A DNA stretch of 64,000 nucleotides, taken from assembly GCA_000980375.1 (NCBI GenBank), contig LARD01000009.1, positions 124,001 to 188,000 on the forward strand, given 5' to 3'. The position numbers were made by a program, and so were the translations under genes. The stretch is from Clostridium sp. K4410.MGS-306 (GTDB lineage: Bacteria > Cyanobacteriota > Vampirovibrionia > Gastranaerophilales > Gastranaerophilaceae). Below are positions 15,852 through 23,247 of this stretch, piece after piece. Under the pieces are notes generated by a model that worked only from the letters and a program-made list of their open reading frames with translations, made no database searches and had not been told where the DNA came from. The stretch's first letter is position 1. Every line of letters starts with the position of its first letter.

Positions 15852-16453
15852 TTACCTAATTCGTGACGCCAATTCTGATAAAGCATTAATTGCCTGCTTG
15901 CCAACCAGTGCCTGAGGCGCAGACGGAGCTTGCAAAAAATGCTTCATCTCACTGTATTTGTATAAAACAGCAAAATATTTCCTTGGCGTAGCTGCCCAAA
16001 AATCACTATCACTCCAGCCAAGAATACATGTCGCCGTGGTGTAAATGCTTATCCAATCTAATTCATTGCTTTCTTCATCGGCTTCTTTTTTTTTATTGCA
16101 TCCTCTTTAAATTTTGCACTTTTTTCCAAAATTTTAGGTGGAGTCAACGGCTCAACAAAAGCCATTGTTATAGGTGCTATGTTTTCAAAAAACAAATACT
16201 GTTTCTCATTAAAAGCAATTCTGGCCTTTGCGATTTCTCCTGCTGTGTGATTTTTCATCATTGCACAACACACAATATCAACACAATGCTGATAGCAAAG
16301 ATTGTTGTTAACTACAAAGTCATCATAAAGCTTAAACAGCCCTTTGCCTGTGAATTGCTCCAATTGAGCGTAGCCCTTGTTGTCATAATCAAGAGTGTAA
16401 ACATCGTTGTCAATTTTAATAGTGTAGGGTTTGTTCAAAATGTCTTTAATCAT
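15852..16453 (-). CDS. Tail assembly chaperone G/GT type, -1 frameshift product, cassette 1
   Basis: The first frame (16453-16058, 131 residues) is a gpG-like chaperone. A second frame without its own start continues to 15852 in the -1 register. Slippage on A-AAA-AAG at 16085-16091 (nine A in a row) joins them into about 200 residues. The second part reads L-G-W-S-D-S-D-F-W-A-A-T-P-R-K-Y-F and ends A-L-S-E-L-A-S-R-I-R, the conserved C-terminal chaperone domain. This is the usual G/GT arrangement before a tape-measure gene; the two products guard the tape measure during tail assembly. Here six cargo genes lie between chaperone and tape measure. The frameshift is inferred from the reading frames; a second cassette has the same design. 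Confidence 0.85.
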
Positions 16454-16482
16454 TATTTTTTCCTTTCTTAAATTTGCACATC

Positions 16483-16512
16483 AAAAAACAGGCACTATTA
16501 TGCCTGTTTTTT
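16483..16512. terminator. Symmetric hairpin terminator in the leader of chaperone 1
   Basis: CAGGCA/TGCCTG stem with a 6-nt loop, flanked by six A and six T, so it can act on either strand. On the minus strand it lies between the promoter block (16512-16605) and the chaperone start, i.e. in the 5' leader, where it could attenuate. Confidence 0.7.
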
Positions 16513-16605
16513 GTAAATTGTGCTTACAACCTTTTTGTAAACAGTTTACTTTTTCTTTATAGCATATTTTTTTTACCCGTTCGGGTAAAGTTTTTGTATT
16601 GACAA
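16512..16605 (-). promoter_or_regulatory. Promoter with two palindromic operators, copy 1
   Basis: On the minus strand: palindrome TTTACCCGTTCGGGTAAA (16572-16589 on +), then an extended -10 TGCTATAAA (hexamer 16556-16561), then palindrome GTAAACAGTTTAC (16537-16549). One palindrome covers the -35 region and the other the start site, the usual layout for repression. The same block recurs at 30294-30390. Confidence 0.7.
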
Positions 16606-16620
16606 AATAAATAATTCCTG

Positions 16621-17916
16621 CTAACGCAAAAACCTGTAGCCATAATTGGTTTCGTAAAAATACAGAGCGTATCGGGTTTCATCCATTGTGTCATCATTTT
16701 CTTTTAGCGGTGTGTCAAGGTCAATAAAACGGTCTGTACGCTCTTGCTCATTAGGATAACGGTACAAACCAAACTCTCTTAATGTGTTTTTGCACCTGTC
16801 TTTGTTAACAATCAACCTGTCATAATTGATAATAGAACGAACAATTCCTATGCTGTCAATGACTTTGGGCTTCTTTTCATGTACAATGATTCCATTTAAA
16901 GCCTGCCTTAGCTTATGATTTTGTTCAGGGCGTGCATTGTCACAGTTAATAAACCTGAAATACCGTCCGTATTCTTTCTGCCTGTCTAAAATCCAATTTA
17001 TAACTTTGTCTTCATTAATGCGAGAACCGTAAAGCTCATCTATTTTGTAATATTTTCCGTCTTTTGTAATAGCATATAATCCACAGGATAAAGGGTGAAT
17101 CCAACCCCAGTCCAAGCCCAGGAAGTATTCAACAAATTCATTTTTTTGTATTTTTTCAACAATCTCTTTGTGTGCACACGTGTGCTTTTTGATATCAAAT
17201 GTATCGTAAACTAACCCCTGTGCCACAACCCACAAACCTTTTATCTTCCTCGCTTCAAATACACCCTGATAAAGCTTTTTCTGGTTTTGTATAAAAGATT
17301 TTGAAAGATTGGCATTATCTTCCATGGTAAAATGCCAGTAGTCAAAAATACTCTTTATGTTTTCATCACCTTCTAGAAAAGGCTTGATTCTTTCTCTGTA
17401 AAGCCAGTGGTTCGAACTTTCGGGGTTGCTGTCTGCAATTGCTCGTGCATTCTCCGGAGTAAGACGGGATAAAGCCATGTTGTAAAATCCATAATGATGT
17501 TTGGGTAGCTCGTTAGCATACCAAAAATCCCAGGTGGCACCTTGTATATTGGAGTCACTGTCTGATTTCCCCCCGCCTACAACAAGGCAGTTGTACAACT
17601 TGCCCCAGAGCTTTATATCGAGCTCTCCGCTTGCAGAATTAAATTTAACCTGTGCTCCGTGGTAGTTTTTTAAATACGGCAAAAGCTCGACCAGCACATT
17701 GTTACGCACAGTGTTTTTTGAATAACCTGAAAAAACTTTCAAATACTCATTGCCCACAAAGTCAAACATCTGTGGAATTTTGTAAATAATAGAAAGAGTC
17801 TTGGCTGAACGCACTGCACCGTCGCATAGAGTGAAAAATGCCATATCTTCGGGCTTTTTGCTCAAAAACAACCTGTGCTTTTTACTGTATTTAGATTTTG
17901 TCCAATCAATCGGCAT
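16621..17916 (-). CDS. terL: Terminase large subunit
   Basis: 431-residue DNA-packaging motor, PBSX-like. Walker A variant G-A-V-R-S-A-K-T near 33-40; the acidic W-Y-A-N-E-L near 133 fits the Walker B/coupling region; D-S-N-P-E (about 162) is the usual motif after it; the nuclease half begins with F-L-G-L-D-W-G (about 268-274) and has further acids (D-N-A-R-P-E; D-D-T-M-D-E-T). Full length. The start overlaps the TerS stop by 11 nt. Located between tail tube and tail chaperone rather than next to the portal, which is unusual. Confidence 0.93.
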   Translation of the reverse strand: MPIDWTKSKYSKKHRLFLSKKPEDMAFFTLCDGAVRSAKTLSIIYKIPQMFDFVGNEYLKVFSGYSKNTVRNNVLVELLPYLKNYHGAQVKFNSASGELDIKLWGKLYNCLVVGGGKSDSDSNIQGATWDFWYANELPKHHYGFYNMALSRLTPENARAIADSNPESSNHWLYRERIKPFLEGDENIKSIFDYWHFTMEDNANLSKSFIQNQKKLYQGVFEARKIKGLWVVAQGLVYDTFDIKKHTCAHKEIVEKIQKNEFVEYFLGLDWGWIHPLSCGLYAITKDGKYYKIDELYGSRINEDKVINWILDRQKEYGRYFRFINCDNARPEQNHKLRQALNGIIVHEKKPKVIDSIGIVRSIINYDRLIVNKDRCKNTLREFGLYRYPNEQERTDRFIDLDTPLKENDDTMDETRYALYFYETNYGYRFLR

Positions 17917-18304
17917 TTTCTATTGCCTCTCCCATTTCTTTTAAACTTTTTAAATATTCTTCTTGCGTGCAAATATCGTTGACTGCTGCATTTTTGGACG
18001 AGGCAGATGCAGAAAGTGCACGTTTTTCATCTTCTGTACAAACAAGCTTGTATAACGCAGCATTGAGCGTTGCATTGGTGCTGTCAAACCATTTTAACCT
18101 CAAATCCCTTTTTAATTTTGCACGGTTAATGTCTATAGCATCTTTTATTAAAATAGATTCATGAAGTTTTGCTTCATAAAATTCTGATGGCAAAATTTGA
18201 GAAAATATGAATATTTCGTCGAGAAAAATCAGATTATTTTCAATTACAATGCTCAGACATTCCTGTTCAATTTTTTTGTACTTTGCTTTTGATAGTTTTT
18301 TCAT
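17906..18304 (-). CDS. Terminase small subunit-like protein
   Basis: 132 residues, all helical by appearance, with K-L-S-K-A-K-Y-K-K-I at the start and L-Y-K-L-V-C-T-E-D-E-K-R-A-L near 85-97, a stretch seen in small terminase partners. Overlaps TerL by 11 nt, which supports the pairing. It should bind the packaging site and load TerL. Assigned mainly by position; no helix-turn-helix is clear. Confidence 0.7.
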   Translation of the reverse strand: MKKLSKAKYKKIEQECLSIVIENNLIFLDEIFIFSQILPSEFYEAKLHESILIKDAIDINRAKLKRDLRLKWFDSTNATLNAALYKLVCTEDEKRALSASASSKNAAVNDICTQEEYLKSLKEMGEAIENAD

Positions 18305-18397
18305 ATTCCATTCCTAATTTGTCTGTGTACTTACTTAGTGATTTTTTAAAAATTAAAAAAATCCAGCATAATTTTATTATTATTACATTCGTGCAAT

Positions 18398-18422
18398 AAA
18401 AAAGTTATCATATTTTCCGTTT
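18398..18422 (-). repeat. Module-boundary motif, copy C (before TerS)
   Basis: On the minus strand AACGGnAAATATGATAAC followed by a T run; about 95 nt upstream of the TerS start. Near-identical copies lie at 24492-24520 and 26141-26169, a weaker one at 22167-22195. Contains a possible -10 (TATGAT). Confidence 0.7.
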
Positions 18423-18429
18423 CGATACT

Positions 18430-18488
18430 TTCCCCCGAAAATAAGTCCAAAGATGTAACAATTGCACATCCTCGGACTGCGGGGGGAA
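18430..18488 (-). other. Long nested inverted repeat after the tail tube gene
   Basis: Three nested stems: TTCCCCCG with CGGGGGGAA (18430-18437/18480-18488), AGTCC with GGACT (18444-18448/18474-18478) and ATGT with ACAT (18453-18456/18466-18469). No T run follows on either strand, so it is not a standard terminator. It starts just past the tail-tube stop and may be a 3' structure, processing site or DNA site. Confidence 0.6.
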
Positions 18489-18498
18489 TATGTATTAA

Positions 18499-19095
18499 CT
18501 ATGCACCTGCATCAACAGTGGCAGTGAGGTCTTTGGCTTTTGAATGTATTTCAATGTCAATAAGCTTTGTTTGTTTTGAACCTTCAACACCAAATTCGTG
18601 CTCTGTGTAAACGCCTTTTCCATCAAATGTTAAAGTTGCAAAATCGTCTTGAACACCGTTTATAGGGATGGCAGTTGCTTTTGCTTTGTAAATACAAAAA
18701 TGCACGTCACCACCGTCATTGCTGGTGTCTAAAATTTGAGCCTTAAGCTGGAAGTAATTGGGCAAATCTCCTCCGCCAAAACTGAATGTACCGACTTCAT
18801 CATCGTCAGAACCTGTTTTTGTGTAACTTCCGCCTGTCAGTTGAGCCAGGATCTCCAAACTCAATTTGGCATATTCCATGTTGAAAGTAACAGACTTAAT
18901 TTTGTTTGAAACTTCCAATACTTTTTCATCACCTGTCAAAGATTTTTCTTCCATTTCATAAGTAACTGAAATCTGTCTTACACCCGGTAAATCAATGCCG
19001 TCACCACAGGTGAATTTTGTTTCGGAATCTTCTGTAACAGGAAATAATTTGGCGTCATCAACGCCGAAGAGTTTTGTTACTGTCTTAAGTGCCAT
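18499..19095 (-). CDS. Major tail tube protein
   Basis: 198 residues, beta-rich and acidic, with the usual tail-tube phrasing: G-D-G-I-D-L-P-G-V-R-Q-I-S-V-T-Y-E near 32-48, V-T-F-N-M-E-Y-A-K-L near 69 and a C-terminal I-D-I-E-I-H-S-K-A. It should stack as hexameric rings around the tape measure. Nine bp downstream of the tail-terminator-like gene, in a compact run of head-tail genes. Assigned from position and composition. Confidence 0.8.
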   Translation of the reverse strand: MALKTVTKLFGVDDAKLFPVTEDSETKFTCGDGIDLPGVRQISVTYEMEEKSLTGDEKVLEVSNKIKSVTFNMEYAKLSLEILAQLTGGSYTKTGSDDDEVGTFSFGGGDLPNYFQLKAQILDTSNDGGDVHFCIYKAKATAIPINGVQDDFATLTFDGKGVYTEHEFGVEGSKQTKLIDIEIHSKAKDLTATVDAGA

Positions 19096-19104
19096 TTTTT
19101 TCTC

Positions 19105-19476
19105 CTATCTGTTGTAAGTAACTGTAATATCCAACACGTAACCGTGTCTTTTTGACGGGTCTTTGTCCGCAAAATAAGGCCCCTGATTAAGCTTTATGTG
19201 CATAGTTTTTCCGTTAACAACAATTGCTTTTTGAAAGTTGTCTTCGGGAAAAAGCAGATTGTACAAAGCAAAACAGGTGTCTCTTGTAAGTTTTAAATCG
19301 GAAAATTTGACCGTTATTCTTATACGAGAGCGCATTGCCAAATCGCACGGAATATTGTCACAAAGCGTCAAAAGTAGTAAATCTTCGCCTTTTGCCGAGT
19401 CATAATCATATTTGATTACACTCTCATCAGCGAGCGCATTTTGGACAATGAAGCTTTTTATGTCATCTAAAATCAT
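19105..19476 (-). CDS. Tail terminator/completion protein
   Basis: 123 residues with an alpha/beta look (I-L-D-D-I-K-S-F-I start; T-R-D-T-C-F-A-L-Y-N-L-L-F-P near 80; terminal V-L-D-I-T-V-T-Y). Size, strand order and place directly before the tube gene match tail terminator (lambda gpU-type) proteins that cap the tube and dock it to the head. Family inferred from synteny. Confidence 0.65.
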   Translation of the reverse strand: MILDDIKSFIVQNALADESVIKYDYDSAKGEDLLLLTLCDNIPCDLAMRSRIRITVKFSDLKLTRDTCFALYNLLFPEDNFQKAIVVNGKTMHIKLNQGPYFADKDPSKRHGYVLDITVTYNR

Positions 19477-19491
19477 TTTTTTCTCCTGTAA

Positions 19492-19800
19492 TTAAGCAAA
19501 ATAAACCTCATTAACCGCGCAAATAGAATCGGCAAGAGGATAATAAGGATTTACATTGATAACCTTAAATTCTTTGTCTTTAATTTCTAAAATATCGTCC
19601 ACCTTCACTACAGATTCTGTGTAAAGACGTCCGGAAGATGTGAGCTCCTGCCCTTGTGAATTAACAGTTAATGAATGTTTAAATTCAATTCTGCAATCTA
19701 TCTCATCTAATGCAATAATATTGGGTCTTCCGTCACTGTCAGAACCATTCACTGTCTTTAAAACAGCTCTTTGCGTGAGCAAATTAGTGAAATACCCCAT
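19492..19800 (-). CDS. Head-tail adaptor (stopper-type)
   Basis: 102 residues, beta-rich, with D-S-D-G-R-P-N near 21-27, D-C-R-I-E-F near 35 and D-I-L-E-I-K-D-K-E-F-K-V-I-N-V near 70-84. These are the features of SPP1 gp16/phage_H_T_join stoppers (Q-R-A-V-L-K-T near the start, then a V-D-D-x-I-x-I strand). It should close the portal after packaging. Between connector and tail-terminator genes. Confidence 0.75.
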   Translation of the reverse strand: MGYFTNLLTQRAVLKTVNGSDSDGRPNIIALDEIDCRIEFKHSLTVNSQGQELTSSGRLYTESVVKVDDILEIKDKEFKVINVNPYYPLADSICAVNEVYFA

Positions 19801-19809
19801 TTTTCCTCC

Positions 19810-20274
19810 TTATTGAATGTAGTTTGTGAAAAAGCCTTTCTTAACCCATTTTTTGATTAAATAAAGCGCTGTCGAAGAATCCAACAGTGTGTCTTCATTT
19901 AATGAAACAGGCGCATTATATGATATTGAACCTGCACCGAGAGAAATCGAAGAGATGTTAGACTCCTGATTTTTCTTGTGTACACTTGATTCCTTGCTCA
20001 ACATAGAGTAGGCCTCTTCGCACACCGCATCTTTGATGTCCTGCGGAAGCTCAAAATCTCTTGGAAAAGCCATTGGCTGGTCGTTTTCAAGAGGCTTGCC
20101 CACAAAATCAAAACGATTTATTTTTCGGCTTGCAGTGATTAAAAGCTTTTCCTTCACCCCGTCTTCGGGCTTTGAGTCAGGATTTGTCCATTTATCTGAA
20201 TCAAATCGCTCATCAAAATAGGCCTCCGCCTCTTCTAAAGTGACGAAGGAATTTTGAAACAATACTAGTGTCAT
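19810..20274 (-). CDS. Head-tail connector (gp6/DnaT-like head completion protein)
   Basis: 154 residues. F-V-T-L-E-E-A-E-A-Y-F-D-E-R-F (about 10-24), L-I-T-A-S-R-K-I-N-R near 45 and P-M-A-F-P-R near 67, then P-Q-D-I-K-D-A-V-C-E-E-A, match the phage head-completion family often labelled DnaT-like. It should form the first ring below the portal. Preceded by AAAGGGAAAAA. Confident at class level. Confidence 0.8.
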   Translation of the reverse strand: MTLVLFQNSFVTLEEAEAYFDERFDSDKWTNPDSKPEDGVKEKLLITASRKINRFDFVGKPLENDQPMAFPRDFELPQDIKDAVCEEAYSMLSKESSVHKKNQESNISSISLGAGSISYNAPVSLNEDTLLDSSTALYLIKKWVKKGFFTNYIQ

Positions 20275-20345
20275 AGTTTTTCCCTTTCTTTGAAAATTTA
20301 TGTTTAAATCCTCGTTCCTCCCGTTATTGCTCTAAAACGAATGAT

Positions 20346-20379
20346 AAAAAGGGCAAACGGCACATCAGTGCCGCTGCCC
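20346..20379 (-). terminator. Terminator after the major capsid gene
   Basis: Interrupted stem GGGCA-CGGCAC / GTGCCG-TGCCC (20351-20379) with loop ATCA, then five T on the minus strand (20346-20350). Sits 34 nt past the capsid stop and would lower expression of the connector genes relative to capsid. Confidence 0.85.
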
Positions 20380-20412
20380 GGATAAATCGAATATGCAAAA
20401 CAAATATTTTGA

Positions 20413-21363
20413 CTAAGCAGAAGCTTCCGGTGTCAAAACAGCGAAAGGATAACGGTTTGAACCGCCTTTTCTTGTAATCGGGTTAGCAACTTGAACACCG
20501 AGTCTCATTACGCAGCGTAATGCAACCATGTCTTGTTGTGCAAGGTTGTACGCAATTGAACCGTCAGTGTTTTGGATAATAGCTTGATCAAGCACTTTGT
20601 AAGTGATGTCCTGTCTGATAGAGTAAACAGCTTTTGAGAAATCACCGGCAATCAACAAAGCTTTTGTTGCATCAAAAATACCTGTTTCGTCATAAACCAT
20701 AGGACGTCCAACAAGGCTTACAGGCATTTCAGAAGTTAAACCGGGTGTGTAAAGAAGCTGGTTGTTTTTGTCACGAAGGTTTCTGAATTTAGCTTCTAAT
20801 GTGCTGTCAGCATAAAAACCTGTAACTTTGTAACCAGAAGCTTCAACCAAAGACATAACACCGTTTTCACCAATGATGTCACCGGCAATATCTTCGTTTG
20901 TACCGATTTCTACTTTGTTGTTTTTTGCAATTGCTGCAGTAACAATTGCATCAGGATAAGAAGTAGGTTTATTTACACCGAAAAATACTGCATCATCAAT
21001 AGCTACACCAAATGCTTCTACGATTTGAGGCTTGATTTCATCCCACATAGAATATTGTGCATCTTCAAAAACAGCTTCCGGAATAGGTACTATTACTGCA
21101 ATTTCTTCAGCAGTAAGAGTTAATTTGTCCCATTCAGCGTTTGTTGTTTTTTTCATGTCAGTGTCGCCGTTAAGAAAGTATGCTGTCGGCAAAGTGGAAG
21201 CAATAGGAAGAGTCTTTTGCTTTGCACTCATGTTTGGTAATTGTTTAAATAACTGCAATGCAGCAGAAGCTTTAGGAACCTCTTTGATAATTTCGTTTGA
21301 TGTTTCAACGGGAATTAATGCTTCTGCATTTGTGCGTGAAATAATTTTTGCATCTTGTGCCAT
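20413..21363 (-). CDS. Major capsid protein, HK97 fold
   Basis: 316 residues. After a 30-residue N-arm come K-A-S-A-A-L-Q-L-F, then W-D-K-L-T-L-T-A-E-E-I-A-V-I-V-P-I-P-E-A-V-F-E-D (about 80-103), the spine-helix/E-loop phrase of HK97-family capsids, then D-A-V-F-F-G near 125 and Y-K-V-L-D-Q-A-I near 257. No prohead protease gene was found in the element, so the N-arm may not be cleaved or scaffold may be internal. Preceded by AAAGGAAAAA and followed by a strong terminator. Confidence 0.9.
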   Translation of the reverse strand: MAQDAKIISRTNAEALIPVETSNEIIKEVPKASAALQLFKQLPNMSAKQKTLPIASTLPTAYFLNGDTDMKKTTNAEWDKLTLTAEEIAVIVPIPEAVFEDAQYSMWDEIKPQIVEAFGVAIDDAVFFGVNKPTSYPDAIVTAAIAKNNKVEIGTNEDIAGDIIGENGVMSLVEASGYKVTGFYADSTLEAKFRNLRDKNNQLLYTPGLTSEMPVSLVGRPMVYDETGIFDATKALLIAGDFSKAVYSIRQDITYKVLDQAIIQNTDGSIAYNLAQQDMVALRCVMRLGVQVANPITRKGGSNRYPFAVLTPEASA

Positions 21364-21402
21364 TTTAGAATTTTTCCTTTCTGTAATTTAATACTGTCTT
21401 AA

Positions 21403-21984
21403 TCAACGCCCCAATGCCGCCCGAATATAGGCATCCATTTTTTGTGAGGGGGTCAGATTTTTTATGCCGGATGCTTTGAAAGTACCTCCGGCATTTTGTT
21501 TTTGAGCTTTGAAAAGAAATTTGTTGTTTTCTTTGTAATCTTCAATAAATGTTTCCAAATCCTCTGCCGTAACTATATCAGCGGGGATATCTTTTGCAAC
21601 AAGCTCGCTTTTGATACATCCGGCTCTGTCAAGTTTTTGGATTAAAGAAAGATTACGATGTTCTTTTTTCAGTGCATCGAGCTCTTTTTGAATTTCATCA
21701 GCTTTTGCTTTAATCTCGAGCTTTTGCTGTGTTTCGGCTTTTGAAGACGTGCGGTATTTTGCCGCTTCCTTACGAAGTTTTTCAATCTCTCTTTTCATTT
21801 GCCCTGTCGAATTTCCGCGAAGAAGTGCATCCATCTTTTGTGATGGAGTAAGCTCTTTTTCGTTTTCCTTGACTTCGGCCTCCGGGGCCGGTGTTTGAAA
21901 ATCGCTGCCAATACCTGATTGGCCATCCTGTGCAGTATTTACTGTAATCTGCGCAGTAGAATTAAGGTCCTGTGTACCTGACAT
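21403..21984 (-). CDS. Capsid scaffolding protein
   Basis: 193 residues from the start at 21984, right after AAAGGAG. Earlier in-frame codons to 22131 would run through a terminator hairpin and are rejected. Residues 1-45 are disordered, then a long coiled coil (about 55-115, E-I-E-K-L-R-K-E-A-A-K-Y), and a C-terminal basic tail. The phrase L-T-P-S-Q-K-M-D-A occurs twice (about 43 and 177), near both ends. Coiled coil plus place directly before the capsid gene is typical of scaffolds. No protease motif. Confidence 0.75.
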   Translation of the reverse strand: MSGTQDLNSTAQITVNTAQDGQSGIGSDFQTPAPEAEVKENEKELTPSQKMDALLRGNSTGQMKREIEKLRKEAAKYRTSSKAETQQKLEIKAKADEIQKELDALKKEHRNLSLIQKLDRAGCIKSELVAKDIPADIVTAEDLETFIEDYKENNKFLFKAQKQNAGGTFKASGIKNLTPSQKMDAYIRAALGR

Positions 21985-22063
21985 AGGAACTCCTTTCTTT
22001 TGTTGCGGACTGTGTAATAAAAAAATGCGAAACAGCCCAGGTGTAGTGTGTAAGTTAATGAAT

Positions 22064-22094
22064 AAAAAAAACGGCATTTTGTTAAAAATGCCGT
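22064..22094 (-). terminator. Terminator of the secreted-protein cargo operon
   Basis: Perfect 10-bp stem ACGGCATTTT/AAAATGCCGT (22071-22094) with a 4-nt loop, then seven T on the minus strand. Ends the LprI-like/secreted gene pair before the scaffold gene. Confidence 0.88.
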
Positions 22095-22166
22095 GCAAAA
22101 TAGCTGGATCGATGCAATTGTCTATGGACAACTGCGAGTCTAACTATTATGCACGCTAAAGGTTGT

Positions 22167-22195
22167 AAAAAATTAATGTATTTTCCGTTTTACTC
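22167..22195 (-). repeat. Module-boundary motif, diverged copy D
   Basis: On the minus strand AAAACGGAAAATACATTAA then a T run; overlaps the stop of the gene at 22194. It shares AACGGnAAATA and the T run with copies A-C but has CATTAA for TGATAA, so it is less certain. Confidence 0.4.
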
Positions 22196-22733
22196 AATTT
22201 TTAACAGATTTTTTATAATACAAACCTTTTTCTTTGTTATAAACGTAAGTTACATCATCATCTTTTGTTTCACTGTAAACTTGAAAATTCCTGTAACCAT
22301 CAGTTTTTTTCAAAAGAATACAAATAGGATGTTTGGCATCAAAATATACCGTATCACCTGTAATCTCTTTGTATTTGCCATTCTTGTCTTTTTGCAAAAC
22401 ATACAAAAGCCACTCTCCATTGCCGTTTCTGGCGCTGGCATAGTGTGTGCCGAGTATTTCATTTTCTCCATCAGAATTCAAATCAAAAAACACAGCCGCA
22501 CAATCTTTTTTGTAAATATCATGCAGCGCTGCATACGCCTCCGACAATCGGATACGTTTTAAAATCCAGTTCCACAGAATTTCAGATGCTTCACTGCTGC
22601 TGTTGGAATCTTCCAAATGCAGACAAGCACGCGGTAAATCAAAAGCCAAGCCAGCGAAGGCCGCGCTGAAGCATAGGATCAAGCTGAAAACCACTTTGAT
22701 TATTGTTGATTTCGATTTTTTCATGTTCATCAT
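22194..22733 (-). CDS. Secreted protein with a DxNxDGxxE calcium-binding-like loop
   Basis: 179 residues: signal peptide (about 5-28, K-V-V-F-S-L-I-L-C-F-S-A-A-F-A), then D-L-N-S-D-G-E-N-E-I-L-G near 93-104, the D-x-N-x-D-G-x-x-E loop of FG-GAP/EF-type calcium sites found in many periplasmic proteins. It overlaps the LprI-like gene by 95 nt, an unusually long overlap, so its start could be 22733, 22730 or 22724; no Shine-Dalgarno is obvious. Second gene of a two-gene cargo unit between head genes. Function unknown. Confidence 0.65.
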   Translation of the reverse strand: MMNMKKSKSTIIKVVFSLILCFSAAFAGLAFDLPRACLHLEDSNSSSEASEILWNWILKRIRLSEAYAALHDIYKKDCAAVFFDLNSDGENEILGTHYASARNGNGEWLLYVLQKDKNGKYKEITGDTVYFDAKHPICILLKKTDGYRNFQVYSETKDDDVTYVYNKEKGLYYKKSVKN

Positions 22734-23148
22734 CGGGGAAAGTCTGTATATAGTATAATCTGAGCGATTTTGCTCGCGTTTTAATCAGATCTCTTTTTTG
22801 TACAGCACGAAAAACAGCTCTCTCTTTTGTATCGTTGTTTTTGTCCTGTAGTGAATCAATCACTTTGTATTCGTTGTTTTTGTATAAATTCCAGTATTTC
22901 TGGTTATCATACAAGGCAGTCTTTGCATCACCGGAGAGCTTTTTATACAAAAGTGAATAATATTTATCCACTTCGCTGTTCCAGGCTCTTGCAGCTTTTA
23001 GTGTACATTTTGTCCATTCATCAAGATTCTGTGTCCCTGTTTTGCAGGCACTTTCTTGAATGTCAACCGGATGTTCAAAGGCTTCTTTAGCGCCTGTAAC
23101 CCCTGTAGTCAGACCCAAAACCAGAATAAAATACAAAAATTTTTTCAT
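22639..23148 (-). CDS. LprI/DUF1311-like secreted protein
   Basis: 169 residues from the ATG at 23148. Signal peptide (about 1-19), then E-S-A-C, W-T-K-C-T-L-K-A-A-R-A-W-N-S-E-V-D-K-Y-Y-S-L-L-Y-K-K-L, the helical Cys-containing signature of the DUF1311 family that includes mycobacterial LprI, a lysozyme inhibitor. The C-terminus beyond about 135 is not family-like and overlaps the next gene. Not a virion part: it has its own promoter (TTGCGA, 17 nt, TATCAT) six bases before the ATG and shares a terminator at 22064, so it is cargo. It could protect the lysogen from lysozyme-like enzymes; this is inference. Confidence 0.7.
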   Translation of the reverse strand: MKKFLYFILVLGLTTGVTGAKEAFEHPVDIQESACKTGTQNLDEWTKCTLKAARAWNSEVDKYYSLLYKKLSGDAKTALYDNQKYWNLYKNNEYKVIDSLQDKNNDTKERAVFRAVQKRDLIKTRAKSLRLYYIQTFPDDEHEKIEINNNQSGFQLDPMLQRGLRWLGF

Positions 23149-23183
23149 ACATAAATGATACAGGATTAAATAATTGTTCGCAA
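23148..23183 (-). promoter_or_regulatory. Leaderless promoter of the LprI-like cargo operon
   Basis: -35 TTGCGA (23178-23183), 17-nt spacer, -10 TATCAT (23155-23160), six bases, then the ATG at 23148. Same leaderless geometry as the FSDG genes, here with a recognisable -35. Confidence 0.7.
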
Positions 23184-23247
23184 GTAATCGAATCGGCAAT
23201 CTTAATCAATATCGCCCGGCCACCACCTCTTTCTTTAATGAATTTTT

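Noticed and set aside
21985..22131. N-terminal extension of the scaffold protein
   Set aside because: Crosses a strong terminator hairpin, whereas the start at 21984 has AAAGGAG directly upstream.
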